A model generated the notes under the pieces. It worked only from the letters and a program-made list of their open reading frames with translations. It was not told where the DNA came from and searched no databases. A stretch of 64,000 nt of DNA from Adiantum capillus-veneris (lineage: Eukaryota; Streptophyta; Polypodiopsida; Polypodiales; Pteridaceae): the NCBI GenBank assembly GCA_014529385.2, contig CM043945.1, forward strand, positions 1,478,312-1,542,311, given 5' to 3'. Both the position numbers and the translations under genes were made by a program. Of this stretch, positions 45,988 to 57,283 are shown in pieces; the stretch's first letter is position 1, and every line of letters begins with the position of its first letter.

Positions 45988-46834
45988 GTAAATAATCGTG
46001 ATTATTTACTTTTGCCAAAAAAAAAATACATTTTTTGGCTTGGTTTGCAAGTATGCAACTTGTTAAGGTCCTTGGGCAAGTTTCAACAAGTTTGGACAAA
46101 ATCTGTTCAAGTTTATCTATTGTTTTGTGTCCGCAGACTCTGATTTCAAGAGTCTGGCTTAAATCTCACTTTTGTGATCCAAATTTCACCAAAATTGATC
46201 TGTGTGGTCTACTTGATATGCTTCACCTTGTGGTATACTCAAATATGCAAAACTATCAATTTTTGAAGCAGATGTAAATAATCGTGATTATTTACTCTGG
46301 CAAATGTTTTGCAAGTTTTTGTTCAAACCTTGACATATATTTGTTAAGCACTTCAACTTAAGATCTCTAGCCAAGTTTCATCAAGTTTGGACTATCTTTG
46401 GTCAAATGGTCATCAGTTTTGGTCACAATTTTCAATCCAATGATCTAAATCTTTACCAAATTTGGTTTGTGGGCTTATTACAACATGGTAAAACTAGTGG
46501 TATGCTAGCTTGGTCAAAAAAGTTAAAAAATGGAGTAGAAGTAAATAATCATGATTATTTACAATTGGTACTTTTTGCGTCTTTTTGGTCAACTGAGCAT
46601 GTACACATGTTTATCACATCAATATAAGCCTATGAATCAAATTTCATCAAGTTTGGACAAATTTTCCCTACTTTTCACTCAAGTTCCAAAAAGTCAGTAC
46701 AAACTTTAGTTTTTTTGTCAGTTTTGTGATCCAAATCTTGTGTCTTTACAAAAGTTGTTTGTACACGTGCTATGAGTCACTGGTAGCAACCTTGGTCAAA
46801 TTTGAGCTGAAAGTAAATAATTGCGATTATTTAC
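45988..46834. repeat. element B leader: four GTAAATAAT palindromes about 270 bp apart
   Basis: Sites at 45988-46009, 46274-46295, 46541-46562 and 46813-46834 each have perfect 9 bp arms, GTAAATAAT and ATTATTTAC. The centres are CGTG, CGTG, CATG and TGCG. Spacing is 286, 267 and 272 bp. The text between shares CAAGTTTGGACAAA and GATCCAAATC elements, so these are diverged tandem units of about 270 bp. A half site (GTAAATAATTTGAG) lies at 46949. The array sits between the primer site and gag. Confidence 0.9.
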
Positions 46835-47510
46835 TTTATGCCCAAAATGAACACTTTTTTGTAATTTTTCAATGGACAGTCTTTTCAGGAGCTATTTCAA
46901 GCCTGTGAATCAAGTCAAAACTTAATTTGGCCTAAAATGTCAAGAAAAGTAAATAATTTGAGTTTTTGTAAACTCTTGAAATTTTTACCTCAATATGTCC
47001 TTGAGCTTACCCACTGGTTCATATAACTTTTAAGCATACTCTCCAATCGGATTGAGTGGTTTGGAGTCTTTTCGTGCTATTTCTAGCCGTAGACCTGAAA
47101 TTCTGCAACTTCCAATAACCATTCACACTTGATTCTTTTAGAGAGAGCAATGTTCTGAAATCCACCTCGGACCACCCTACTTACCCTACTCCTAGGTTCT
47201 CATGCAATGGGGTTGTGGAAAGTGTTAACAAACACTCGTTTTCTTTTTTTTTTATGGTTTCCTAAGCATTAATCTTAAGACTTGTCTCGTCTATCAATCA
47301 TTCTCAAAATCCTAATTTTATTCTACAATCCTACAATCCTAAAGGCACTCAGCAAATACGATTACCTCCAAGCTACCTCTACACAAAAAAAGACGACAAT
47401 CTTAAGCTATGCGGTTTCTAAAAGAAATTTTTTACTCTAGGAGATCCTAGAGGAAGTTAAAGGATAACTTCACAAGACGCTCGTGTTTTTCCCTAGTTTA
47501 GGTCTCTTCG

Positions 47511-47531
47511 ATCCCCGGCAGCGACGCCAAA
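47511..47531 (-). other. element B primer-binding site (Asp-tRNA type)
   Basis: The minus strand reads TTTGGCGTCGCTGCCGGGG directly next to the LTR end TGTCCCACA. It fixes the orientation and the start of the leader. Confidence 0.8.
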
Positions 47532-48540
47532 TGTGGGACAGGTGTCTAACCTCACTCCTATCTTATTGCAGATTTAGCGAGAACCACGATTAAATTGTCA
47601 ATCCATGGGACAAAGCTGACTCGACTAGTGCATAGCGGCGACAAGAGGTTGTCAGTCTCTTGGAAAACAACTAACAACTCGCATCTAACTCAAGCTACAC
47701 TCAAGTGACTGAAATCACCAAAAGCCAATCGCTCATCGGCAAACAAATCACATCCATTACAGCATCAAATGACATTTAAACGTAACAAAACTTTCAAAAC
47801 AAGTTTATAAAACCTAAGCACACATGCTTATGGTTTCAATTTCCACTTTAGGTCAAGTGAAAAAATTGCAATTATTAATAGCAGTGGATTTTTTACCTAG
47901 TCATTTTTGACCCATAATGCACCTAAATGCTTAGCAATGATGCTCCAATACCCCGCCTATGCTTAATTTTTTATTTTGAAGTGTAAATTCCTACTTATGA
48001 TGAAATTAGGTGACGCCAAAAACTACGAAATGCTGTGAGATGCTTATATCAATGCGTAGAGCTCTTACCTGCGGTTGCAATGCAACAAACGCGGCTGCAA
48101 TGTGACAATCGGGGAGGGAGTAGGAAGCGCCATAACGAGAGAAGTGAGCGCCGTTAGCTCACGTTGTGTATTTCATTATCCAAAACTTAATAATAACTTA
48201 CAAAAATTGGCTTTAATACCTTATCCAAGGTTTTTGGTGGTCAAAATTAACTATCTGGGAGCTCTAACTAAAGATGGGTAATGACAGGTTGATACGATCT
48301 GGAAGCTTGTAGCCCCGACTCATCAATTACAAGGTTTATCCAAAAAATAGAAGTTAAAATATTCCCAATTTATCAAAATAATAAGTGTTTTTACAATAAG
48401 AGCTCCAAAAAATGGTATTCATGTAACCTGCTGCTAGCAGTACTGGGAGAGTTTTACTCTTTCCGAGAAGTTCCTTGGTAAAAAGTGGTGATAAGATATA
48501 ATTTTGATATCCAAAATTTTGTTTTGAGCACTTGTGCATG
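47532..48540 (-). repeat. element B 5' LTR (outer end not found)
   Basis: Starts TGTGGGACAGG on the plus map, which is ...TGTCCCACA on the coding strand. It contains a degenerate B-type palindrome at 47857-47879 with centre TGCA. No gene. The right limit is unclear, somewhere before the element C palindrome at 48595. Confidence 0.5.
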
Positions 48541-48594
48541 CTCTACATATCAAGGGGCATCTAGGAAAGAAACAGAAATTCATTCTGACAAGTT

Positions 48595-48618
48595 AGACAT
48601 CATACATGTATGATGTCT
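48595..48618. repeat. element C palindrome 1
   Basis: A perfect 24 bp palindrome: arm AGACATCATA, centre CATG, arm TATGATGTCT. Two further copies lie beyond the 49287-56566 insertion. Confidence 0.85.
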
Positions 48619-48756
48619 GAGAGGCCAGATTTTGGGTTAAAAGGTACTTTTTTGTGAGCCATTGTGATTAAGAGCATCTATGGAGGAAATAGGCCAAGTC
48701 CCATTATAAGGTTGTAGAGACCAAGAGGCAGATTTGAGCAAAGTGAATGCTTGATT

Positions 48757-49214
48757 CATTAGGGAAATTTTGGACTCTCAAATGGGCCCTATAAGGACTT
48801 TGACTTTCTCCCTCTTGTCCAAAATGGGCGCACGGTAAAATGTTACAAATGAAATCAAAACTTGTCAAACCTTTTGGATCTACAATGTACTCATCGAGAT
48901 CTATCCATTGATATATAGCATGCCATCAGATTCCTTACATTTTAGAAGATTCCATTTTTTTAAGTGACAACTCCGTGTTATAAATGGAACACATTTCAGC
49001 TTCAGTAAGGAGGCCATAACTTCTATAAATTAACTCCAAATTTGTCGGTGTTTGGGGATTTAGAACCTACTTTTTAAGATCTTCCAATGATATGTTGGTT
49101 GATAGGGTTTTGACAAAGTGTTTATGTACTTCACCGGGTTGCCCACATTAGACAAGAGAGGCAAAGTCAAGCCTCCTTACAGGGCCCCTTTGAGAGTCCA
49201 AACTTTCCCTAGTG
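48757..49214. repeat. 458 bp foldback (inverted-repeat) element
   Basis: The left arm from 48757 (CATTAGGGAAATTTTGGACT, then CTCAAATGGGCCCTATAAGG) is matched in reverse complement by the right arm ending at 49214 (CACTAGGGAAAGTTTGGACT, then CTCAAAGGGGCCCTGTAAGG). The arms extend through CTCTTGTC and GTCAAAACC text for over 100 bp with mismatches. No clear target duplication, no coding frame. Confidence 0.65.
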
Positions 49215-49286
49215 TGACCATATCTAGCACAATAGATGTCAAAATTACATTTTGCAAGTGATAGTGAGTTTCTTGTGTGGTGGATA

Positions 49287-49717
49287 TGTTATGAAATTTA
49301 TATTTTTCTATTTATTGCAGCTAACAGGTGGAAAAGGCTTGACCGAGCTAGGCTATTGAAAAAGGATATCATATTTAATGTACATATTATTATTCAAGTG
49401 CTCTTTTATGAGCTTTGGCCATTTATGATCGACCGGTCAGTTTGTACTCATTTTGACCATTCAAGAAATCTATAAATTAAATACGTGCAAGAGGGAAATG
49501 GTCACTCTTGCACGGGGGGAGATTGCACCCAGTGTCTGTGTTATTCTCCTCTCCTTCCTCTCTTCTCTCTCGTCACACCGACGTAGCACTCCGCTCTAAG
49601 AGGTGCGTCTGCACATGCTCTTTTCTTCTGTTCTCGCTCTCAGTCCCTCTCTGTTTGCATACGTCGTGGTTTAGTAATATGGGAATCGCCAGGTATGCAG
49701 ATTTGTCCGTTTATGCA
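49287..49717 (+). repeat. left LTR-like direct repeat (431 bp)
   Basis: Nearly identical to 56138-56566, including GCACGGGGGGAGATTGCACC and a CT-rich block. Differences are scattered single bases. Confidence 0.8.
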
Positions 49718-49867
49718 TATTCGGATAACCAAAAACTAAGTGCTCTTGTTTTCTTCTAGTTTTAAAATTTTATAATTCGATGTCTTTGTTTTATATTATC
49801 TTATTCATGCAAATCTGGTGTTAATTCATCATTATTTTTTAACTAGTGAAAGATATTTGGTTTGAGT

Positions 49868-50404
49868 CATGAAGTACTTGAGACCTTGGTGGTATGTTCG
49901 TAAAATGAGTGGAGTCCCCAATAAATAGTGCAATGAGCAGGTTTGTGACATACTTGGAGTGGGAGATCTGCAGTTGAAGTTTTAGAATGGCTCTTCTTTA
50001 TGGCTCAAGAATGTCAGACATGTTCCAGCAATCCAAAAGAGCTTGATCAGTACAGGAAAGTTGGATGATGCGGGTTATGTGACAGTTTTTGGTAACAGCG
50101 CTTGGAAGATCTCCAAAGGTTCGATGACTGTAGCACATGGCAGCAAGTTAGAAACTCTGTGCACTTTACATGTTTAAGAGGTTAAAAACCATGTAATTAA
50201 TGTGATTGAGCAGCCAAGTGTGTCACTGTGGCATCGTAGGCTAGGACATATGTCAAAAAGAGGAATGGAAATACTTTCTCATTATGGTTATTTTCCTGGC
50301 TTTTCATTTCAAGATTTCGAGTTTGTGAGCATTGTGTTTATGGTAAGCAAACATAGGAACCGCACAGATCAAAGAGGAATCGTAGGGATGAACGGTTAGC
50401 TCTT
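49868..50404 (+). pseudogene. copia fragment, gag-pre-integrase region
   Basis: The frame reads HVPAIQKSLISTGKLDDAGY (near 50010-50070), then SLWHRRLGHMSKRGMEIL with both zinc histidines (near 50223-50275), and after a one-base shift CEHCVYGK (near 50320). An in-frame TAG follows. Gag and protease are absent; recognisable copia sequence begins at about 49868, 150 bp inside the LTR. Confidence 0.75.
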
Positions 50405-52090
50405 GTGCATAGTGATCTATGCGGACCAATGCCTAGTTTGTCACTAGGGGGAGCATCGTACTTTTGTACATTCATAGATGACTATTCTCGCAAAGTATGG
50501 GTTTACTTCTTGAAGCACAAGGATGAGGTGCTCAAGGTCTTTAAGACATTCTTGCAGCTTGTGGAGAATCAGAGTGGTCAGAAGCTGAAGTGCTTGAGAA
50601 CTGACAATGGTGGAGAGTACATTTCCAAAGCTTTTCAAGACTTTTGTGAAGCAAAAGGGATAAAGCGGGAACTTAATGCACCATACAATCCTTCACAAAA
50701 TGGAGTTGCAGAACGTATGAATAGGACCATACAAGAGAAGGTCAGAAGCATGTTGTCAAATGCTGAGTTGCCTGATGGATTTTGGGCGGAAGCAGTGGCT
50801 ACACTAGTTCATTTGATCAACAGGTCTCCTAGTAAGGTTCTGGATAAGAGTGAAGTGGTCGAGATGCTATGGACAAGCAAGGCACCTTCATATAAGCATC
50901 TCAGAGTCTTTGGTTGTGAAGCTTATAGCCATATTTCTAAGGAGTTCAGAAATAAGTTAGAACCAAAGAGCAAGAAGTGTATATTTCTTGGCTACGGAGA
51001 ATCGGGCAAGATGGGTTACCGGCTTTGGGATCTTGAGTCCAGAAAAGTTATTCATAGCAATGATGTGCACTTCAATGAAGCCAAGTTTCATGCTAAGCCA
51101 GAGAAGACAAAGGAGATCAAAAGAGTTGTCTTCAAGGAAGATGGACCTAGTGCTAGCATATCAAGACAGCATGGTCAGGCTCAAGAACAGCCTATAGTGG
51201 CTAGAGAGGCAGAATCAGTTGTGGTGAGACGTTTTGAGCGTGTCTCCAAACCACCTGATCGTTATGTGCCATCTCTAAATTATGGCATGCTCACAGATTG
51301 CGGAGAACCATCTTGTTACAAGGAAGCATTACAAGTGGATGACTCGAAAAAATGGCAGTTGGCCATGCAGTCAGAAATGATAGCTCTGCATAAAAACCAG
51401 ACATGGAAGCTAGTTAAATTACCACAGGGCAAAAACGCTCTACCTTGTAAATGGGTTTACAGGTATAAGATCACCACTCATGATAGTCTGCGAAAGTACA
51501 AAGCAAGGCTTGTTGCCAAGGGATTTAGGCAAGAACAAGGCTTTGACTTTGATGAAGTCTTCTCTCTAGTCGTCAAGATGACTACATTGAGATGCTTTCT
51601 TGCATTGGTTGCCATATTGGATTTGGTGTTGCACAAAATGGATGTCAACTTGCATGGTGATTTAGATGTGGAAATTTACATGCAATAGCCAGAAGGGTTT
51701 GTTGAGAAAGGCAAGGAAGATTTGGTATGCCAGTTGTTAAAGAGTCTTTATGGCTTAAAACAATCACCGAGGGCATGGTGCCATAAGTTCCACAAGTTTA
51801 TGCTTTCTCAAGGCTACAAATGTAGTGAGTTCGATCACTGTCTATATACAAAGACGGCTAAGGATAACAGTTGGCTGATCCTTATTTTGTATGTGGATGA
51901 CATGTTGATTGCTGGCAAACACTTGGAAGAAATTTCAGCTTTGAAGTCAAAGATGGCAAAATCGTTTGACATGAAAGACATGGGTGAGGCAAGTCATATA
52001 CTTGGTATGCGCATTGAGAGAGACAGATCAAAGAAGGGATTGGATAGATGGCATCCATGTAAATCTTTGTACATTTATGTTCATAGATTT
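50405..52090 (+). pseudogene. copia fragment, integrase and reverse transcriptase
   Basis: One frame, broken by a single TAG at 51686-51688 where a Gln codon is usual (YMQ-stop-PEGF). Integrase has HSDLCGPM, RTDNGGEYISK and NGVAERMNRT, so the DDE triad is intact, plus LRVFGCEAYSHI and KCIFLGYGE. RT has PCKWVYRYK, ARLVAKGFRQEQGFDFDE, LLKSLYGLKQSPRAW and the catalytic ILYVDDMLIAG (near 51885). After GMRIERDRSKKG the frame leaves copia sequence, and RNase H is missing. This is the best-kept pol sequence of the window. Confidence 0.88.
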
Positions 52091-52120
52091 AAGTTACTTA
52101 AAGTGCCACATTGGACTTTA

Positions 52121-52790
52121 AGTGGGAGGTTGTTGGGATTAAAGCCCAAGTGGCCTCTTATACGGATATGGCCGCCCGCCCGCCTAACTCACTTATCACT
52201 AACTCTTTGTATATACTCACATATACTTTTGTGGACAATAAAGTTTTGGGAGATAACCCTTCAAACGACTTCTCTGCATACTGTGTAAGCTTTTTGTGTA
52301 TCTCTGTGTGTGTGTGAGAGTCGATCTACGCTCCGCTCTGCGACTTCATTTTTCTCCCTAACTACAGCCACCATCCACCCTAGTTGCGTACAACCACTGT
52401 TGTTTCTCTCCCTCAACTCCAACTTGACAAGCACTATACTTGTCTCCCACTCTCTCTGTCCAGCCACCACTAGTTCCATGACTCTCCCTCCCACACTTGT
52501 GCACGCCCACACACATACATGTACAAAATCCCTCTCGTTCCTGGACCACCGAACCAATCACCAACATGTATGCCTGACGCATCCCTCCATCAACTCTCTC
52601 TCCCTCTTTCTCTGCGCATGCTAACACACACTCTCTCCTTTTATCTAGAAGCCACACCAGTGGCTACACACACACTCCTCTCTGATGACCACTAGAAAAT
52701 ATGTAGCCTCTCTCCATCTCTTTCATGCTATGACGAACCCTCTCTCTCTCTCACACACACACTCAGGTTGGAGACTTTTCTTTTTTATGG
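52121..52790 (+). repeat. copia fragment polypurine tract and 3' LTR
   Basis: AGTGGGAGGT (52121-52130) precedes TGTTGGGATTAAAGCCC, a typical copia 3' LTR start. The LTR carries AATAAAG at about 52238 and then CT- and CA-rich text. Its end is not defined, because no second copy is in the window. Confidence 0.6.
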
Positions 52791-52835
52791 TATAATTTTT
52801 CAAATAGACAGCCGCTTGCCAAAGCTTTTCCCATC

Positions 52836-53890
52836 TCAGAAAAGCAATGTCAATTTCACCTTCAGTATCTGCTGCTTTCGAGCTGCTTCATCTCCAGAAA
52901 ATTGATCGAAAACGTGTATTGCTTCAGTATTCTGACCTTGAAGAGCATATACATGTACTGTTTCAGCATTCTGACCTGCTTCTTGGAAAGCTTCAATTGC
53001 TTGAATGTAGACTACTGCAAGGCTTGGATCATCTCGAGCGACTAGTTGTCTTTCCTTCAACTTGACAAAATAAGGGAGGGCTTCTTCAGCCTGTCCAAGA
53101 GACATTATGCAAGCTTGGCTTGCAAACTTTAAATAAATGAGCTAATAACTGCAGGCAGTCTTCTCTAAGTGTCGTAGAATCAGTTCCAAGTGTTCTGCTT
53201 GCTTCAAAGACTTCTCAAACTCGCCTACTATATGTTGTATACAGGCAACAACATGCTATAAACTTTGCGATTGTATCTTTGATGCGTCTGAGTATTTAAA
53301 ATCCCTTTTGTGCATATAACAAAGGCTTTGTTGGCTCCTTGTGCCACTCTGCTAGTGTGGCACATGCTTCACCTATTCTCTGTTATTCTTCAAGAGTAGC
53401 AGATGACTCCACCTGGGCGAGCAAAGTCTCAAGTGTTTGAAAGGTTTTTGGGTCCGCTTCCTTGTCAGAAGCCAGCTTTAGTTTATTTACTATATCCTTG
53501 AATGCTTGCAAAGCCTCTTCAGTTTTGGAACAAGCATCTTGAGCCTCACCAAAGGGTTTTCCCATTGGCTTTGGAGTAAGCTGTTTTATGTGGACTTTTT
53601 GGATATGACACACCCAAGGCATCTGGCTTGTCTAGCACATGTTGATCTAGACCGTGGACGTGGAAGCATCGGTAACTGCTGCTCTAGGTACTAAGTTGTA
53701 TATGTTGTGAGTGCCGAGGTACCCCAACGAGGCTGCCATAATGGTCTAGAAATGTGTGGGCTTTGAAAATGCACGATCGCCCATCCTGTAATCCCTAAAA
53801 ACTACGAGCTCTTCTGGTTCGTTCATGGTCTCCTTGCACCTTGCGCGCTTCTGAGCAGAGCTTTAACAAATCCGCGAACCACTAGTAGAT
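52836..53890 (-). pseudogene. captured TPR-protein gene fragment
   Basis: Minus-strand peptides in order: EPEELVVFRDYRMGDRAFSK (near 53800), FGEAQDACSKTEEALQAFKD (near 53540), IGEACATLAEWHKEPTKPLL (near 53350), KSLKQAEHLELILRHLEKTA (near 53190) and LGQAEEALPYFVKLKERQL (near 53080). The alternating helices with A, L, Y/F spacing fit tetratricopeptide repeats, similar in style to kinesin-light-chain-related proteins. Stops and at least one frameshift break it. No intron signals interrupt the order, so a processed copy is possible. It lies inside a retroelement, so I infer gene capture. Confidence 0.6.
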
Positions 53891-54299
53891 TTTTGCTCAA
53901 AGAATTACGGCATGCTACATGAATAGCATGCCAAGATAGAACTCTTTCAGTTACTCAGGGAAATTTTAATTGCTTCTTGTCTGAGAAGCATAAACTAGGT
54001 CAAGTTAGTATTTGTATAGAAAGAACAAAGACTCGTGGACATAGGAGGTACTCTCTGACACTAATCATAATATAATTTACATAGCTATCTTGTATAACTT
54101 AGACCATTCAGTTTCTTCATCATTTGTGTACATTTAGCCTTAGAAATCTAACACATTAAAAAGAAAAAAAGAAAAAAAAGGTGCACTGTACATATGTGCT
54201 CAAGCTGGGGTGGGCACTCTCAACCTTGAGCACCTTAGCACCTACCTAAGTTACTATCTCTTGGATAACCCTCATTGCGGAGCATCCACGGGAATTGAC
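53891..54299. other. no gene recognised
   Basis: AT-rich spacer between the TPR fragment and the tandem repeat. A poly-purine stretch, AAAAAGAAAAAAAGAAAAAA-like, lies near 54160. No coding signal. Confidence 0.4.
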
Positions 54300-54723
54300 G
54301 ACGATGATGATGATTTTAGTCTGACATTGTTAGACTTTTTGTTTTAGTTTTTCACCTTCATTTTCTTTTAACTACCTAGGCATTGGATTAGATCATTAAG
54401 GATTGTATCAGTTTGGTCTCGTAGGCTTTTTGAAGACGAGTGATAACATTTCATTTCATTTCGCTCTCGCTCTTTCCCCTCCCAGTACCGCTACTTACAG
54501 CGGCAAACATTGATGAAGTTCTTCTGCGAGCTGTGCCATACTTTCTCCGACAATGTCGGATAGTGAGGCGATGATGATGATGGTTTACTTCGACGATTTT
54601 AAACTTTGAGTTTTAGTCTTTCACTTTACTTAACTTTAATTATTAGATCCATTGCAATTGTATCACTTTACTTTCATAGGTCATTTTGGACTTTTAGAGA
54701 CGGTTCGTATAACATTTTATTTC

Positions 54724-54775
<52 letters not shown>
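54300..54775. repeat. two diverged tandem units of about 270 bp ending in CT tracts
   Basis: GATGATGATGAT at about 54303 and 54571 starts each unit. Both continue with TTTTAGTTTTTCAC / TTTTAGTCTTTCAC, ATTAGATC, TTGTATCA, then AACATTT(C/T)ATTTCATTTC and a CT-rich end. The second ends in a pure (CT)n run at 54728-54774. Confidence 0.65.
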
Positions 54776-54776
<1 letters not shown>

Positions 54777-54924
54777 CACAATCCCCGGCCACCTTGTTAT
54801 GTTGACATCAATAATGTTATATTTTTGACAATTAAAACTTATATTTGTATAATCATAATCCAATAATTAAATATATATAAAAAGACATTAAATAAAGTAT
54901 ATAGCGAATGAATGATATACTACT

Positions 54925-55029
<105 letters not shown>

Positions 55030-55484
55030 ATGTGTGTGTTCTATTGATATCGATAGTGATTGTAGTTCAACAAGGTACATAAGGATCATGCTCTATATTA
55101 ATTGCTAGCAACCTATTGTCATTTAACCTCTAGCATCTATGTACGACTCCTTCATAAATTAACGTTCGTTCATCATTTGATGTTATTAATTGTTATGCAC
55201 AGATATCCATAGTTGAAAATTGCATAAATTACCAATTTCTTGGGATTTTTTAAATTCAAAGTTGTCCTCTTTAAATGGCTCATTGTTATATTATATACCT
55301 ACTACTTGCACTGTATGAAATTTTTTAAAGCTATACAGCTACTCATGTGAGCTAAGGTACTATGATAGTGAACAACAATTTGTAAGTACCCTCATACTCA
55401 AGCATGCTTCAAATTGGCTTCACACATGTGATAAATGTTTTATTTTTATGCCTAGCGTGGTCCATTGGTCATGGACACACAGAC

Positions 55485-55676
55485 GCCGATTTAGGCAGTG
55501 TGTAGATACTCACCTTGGTGCAGATCTGCCGATTTAGGCAGCACATTGATAAATTGCAAATTCATAATTTTTAAACAATATCAAATGCAGATTCATCGAT
55601 TTAGGCAGCATTAGTGCAGATTCGCCGATTTAGGCAGCACGTCTTATTGGTGTAAATTTGCTGATTTAGGCAACAC
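55485..55676. repeat. five copies of a GCCGATTTAGGCAGCAC motif
   Basis: Copies start at 55485, 55528, 55596, 55624 and 55660. The second and fourth are identical over 17 bp; the others have one to three changes. Four are preceded by TGCAGAT(T/C)-like text, so the unit is about 28 bp. GCC...GGC can pair across GATTTA, giving a small stem-loop in each copy. Confidence 0.8.
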
Positions 55677-56137
55677 CAATCATGAAATCATGCTGCAATG
55701 GCTGGTCACCACTGTAACTGGTATGATTTTGTTACCCGAGTATAGAAAATGAAAGATATTTTGGATTTGGATATTTGGATTTTGGATTTGAAACGGATAT
55801 ATGTCGGCAGATATTTGGGCTTCAATTTTTGTGGGTTGTCATGATAGTATTTATGGAATTGGATTGAGATTGATGCAAATTGGTTATGATGAGTGTGACC
55901 AATAATATCTTGATTCATCAGGATATGACATATACCGTTTATTCTAGTGGTATGGGACACTAGAATAGGTAGTATGTGGATGACGACAAGCATAAGCAAT
56001 GTTATCTTGTTTCATAATTTTTTCATTTTTCAATGTCATATTTCTGACATAGAATACTAATCACTATTTTTGACAAGTATGGTTTGCAGATATTTTATCT
56101 TTGCAACTGAGGACAGCTGCTTTCCAACGGAGAGGTA
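55677..56137. other. no gene recognised, ends in a purine tract
   Basis: AT-rich interior of the LTR-bounded element. The last bases, ACGGAGAGGTA (56127-56137), lie next to the right LTR and suit a polypurine tract. Confidence 0.45.
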
Positions 56138-56566
56138 TGTTATGAAATTGACTTTCCTATTTATTGCAGCTAACAGGTGGAAAAGGCTTGACCGAGCTAG
56201 GCTATTGAAAAAGGATATCATGTTTAATGTACATTTTATTATTTAAGTGCTCTTTTATGAGCTTTGGCCATTTATGACCGGCCGGTCAGTTTGTACTCAT
56301 TTTGACCATTCAAGAAATCTATAAATTAAATACGTGCAAGAGGGAAATGGTCACTCTTGCACGGGGGGAGATTGCACCCAGTGTCTGTGTTATTCTCGTC
56401 TCCTTCCTCTCTTCTCTCTCGCCGTGCCGGCGTAGCACTCCGCTCTAAGAGGTGCGCTTACATGTGCTCTTTTCTTCTATTCTCGCTCTCAGTCCCTCTC
56501 TGTTTGCATACGTCGTGGTTTAGTGCTATGGGAATCACCAGGCATGCAGATTTGTCTGTTTATGCT
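56138..56566 (+). repeat. right LTR-like direct repeat (429 bp)
   Basis: Partner of 49287-49717, with the same start and the same CT-rich block. It ends TTTATGCT, followed by AGATA. Confidence 0.8.
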
Positions 56567-56662
56567 AGATATTGTGTCATCTTGAGTATTTTGTAGGGTA
56601 GCCACGCATCCGTTTGTAGCAGGATAACCTCTGGAGTGAGATTCCCTTCATTTTGACCAGAT

Positions 56663-56969
56663 AGACATCATAAACATATGATGTCTCAACGGTATATTTA
56701 GAGGCTAGAATTGAGAACAAAGCTTAGTAGGGTGTTAAAAATTCCAAAGCAAGCCTAAGGACTAGGTTTCACCCAATTTGGATCCTTTTTGGCCTAGTTA
56801 ACCTCTTGGAGAAGCTAGCAGTGACCAAAGCCTGCATAAGAGAGTTTGACCTACCTACAGGGGCTAGAACTTCAAAGTGAGCCTAGATTTGGACTAAGAA
56901 CATCAAGGCGAGTGCATGGTTCAAGTTAGTCAATTTTGAGAAATTAGACATCATACCGTATGATGTCTA
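56663..56969. repeat. element C palindromes 2 and 3
   Basis: 56663-56686 has the arms AGACATCATA and TATGATGTCT with centre AACA. 56947-56969 has the same arms with a 3-nt centre, CCG. They are 284 bp apart and lie just before the gag-like frames. Confidence 0.8.
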
Positions 56970-57283
56970 TAGACCAATTTTAGTGCTCAAATTGAGAATT
57001 TGCTGCTCCAAAGTCCTTTCATGTTATCCTAGCATTCCATTTGTCTTATCAGATCAGAGATTGGAACTCATAAAAGGTTTTTGTCTTTATATACAGTAAT
57101 AAGTGAGGGTTACTGATTTGACAAAGAATTGTAGAGTCAAAGTTTTGTATAGATAGCAAGAACTAGAGAACTTGCAAGTTGGAGATCGATTGAAATTGCA
57201 AAGTACTCTACCAGTTTGAAAAGCGGCTTGGAGAAAACCAAGACAATGGAACAACCGCAAGAAAACTTCTAAGGTAAGAGGTT

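Larger units (their letters stand above)
40041..47531 (-). mobile_element. element B: Ty3/gypsy relative with integrase-then-protease order
   Basis: The minus strand runs from an Asp-type primer site (47511-47531), through a 1.9 kb leader with a palindrome array, gag, zinc motifs, integrase and a protease-like domain, to an IWVPK-containing tail and a purine tract (40046-40064). RT and RNase H are missing; the gap must lie near 42570-42820. Shared motifs with element C (CAIE-KWTNH, VTRAQA, IWVPK) place both in one lineage. The LTR limits are uncertain. Confidence 0.75.

Noticed and set aside
49287-49717. Left direct repeat considered as the missing 5' LTR of the copia fragment
   Set aside because: Its sequence does not match the copia 3' LTR that starts at 52131, and no Met-type primer site follows it.
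52836-53622. TPR frames considered as an intact host gene
   Set aside because: In-frame stops, a frameshift and its position inside an LTR-bounded element indicate a broken captured fragment.
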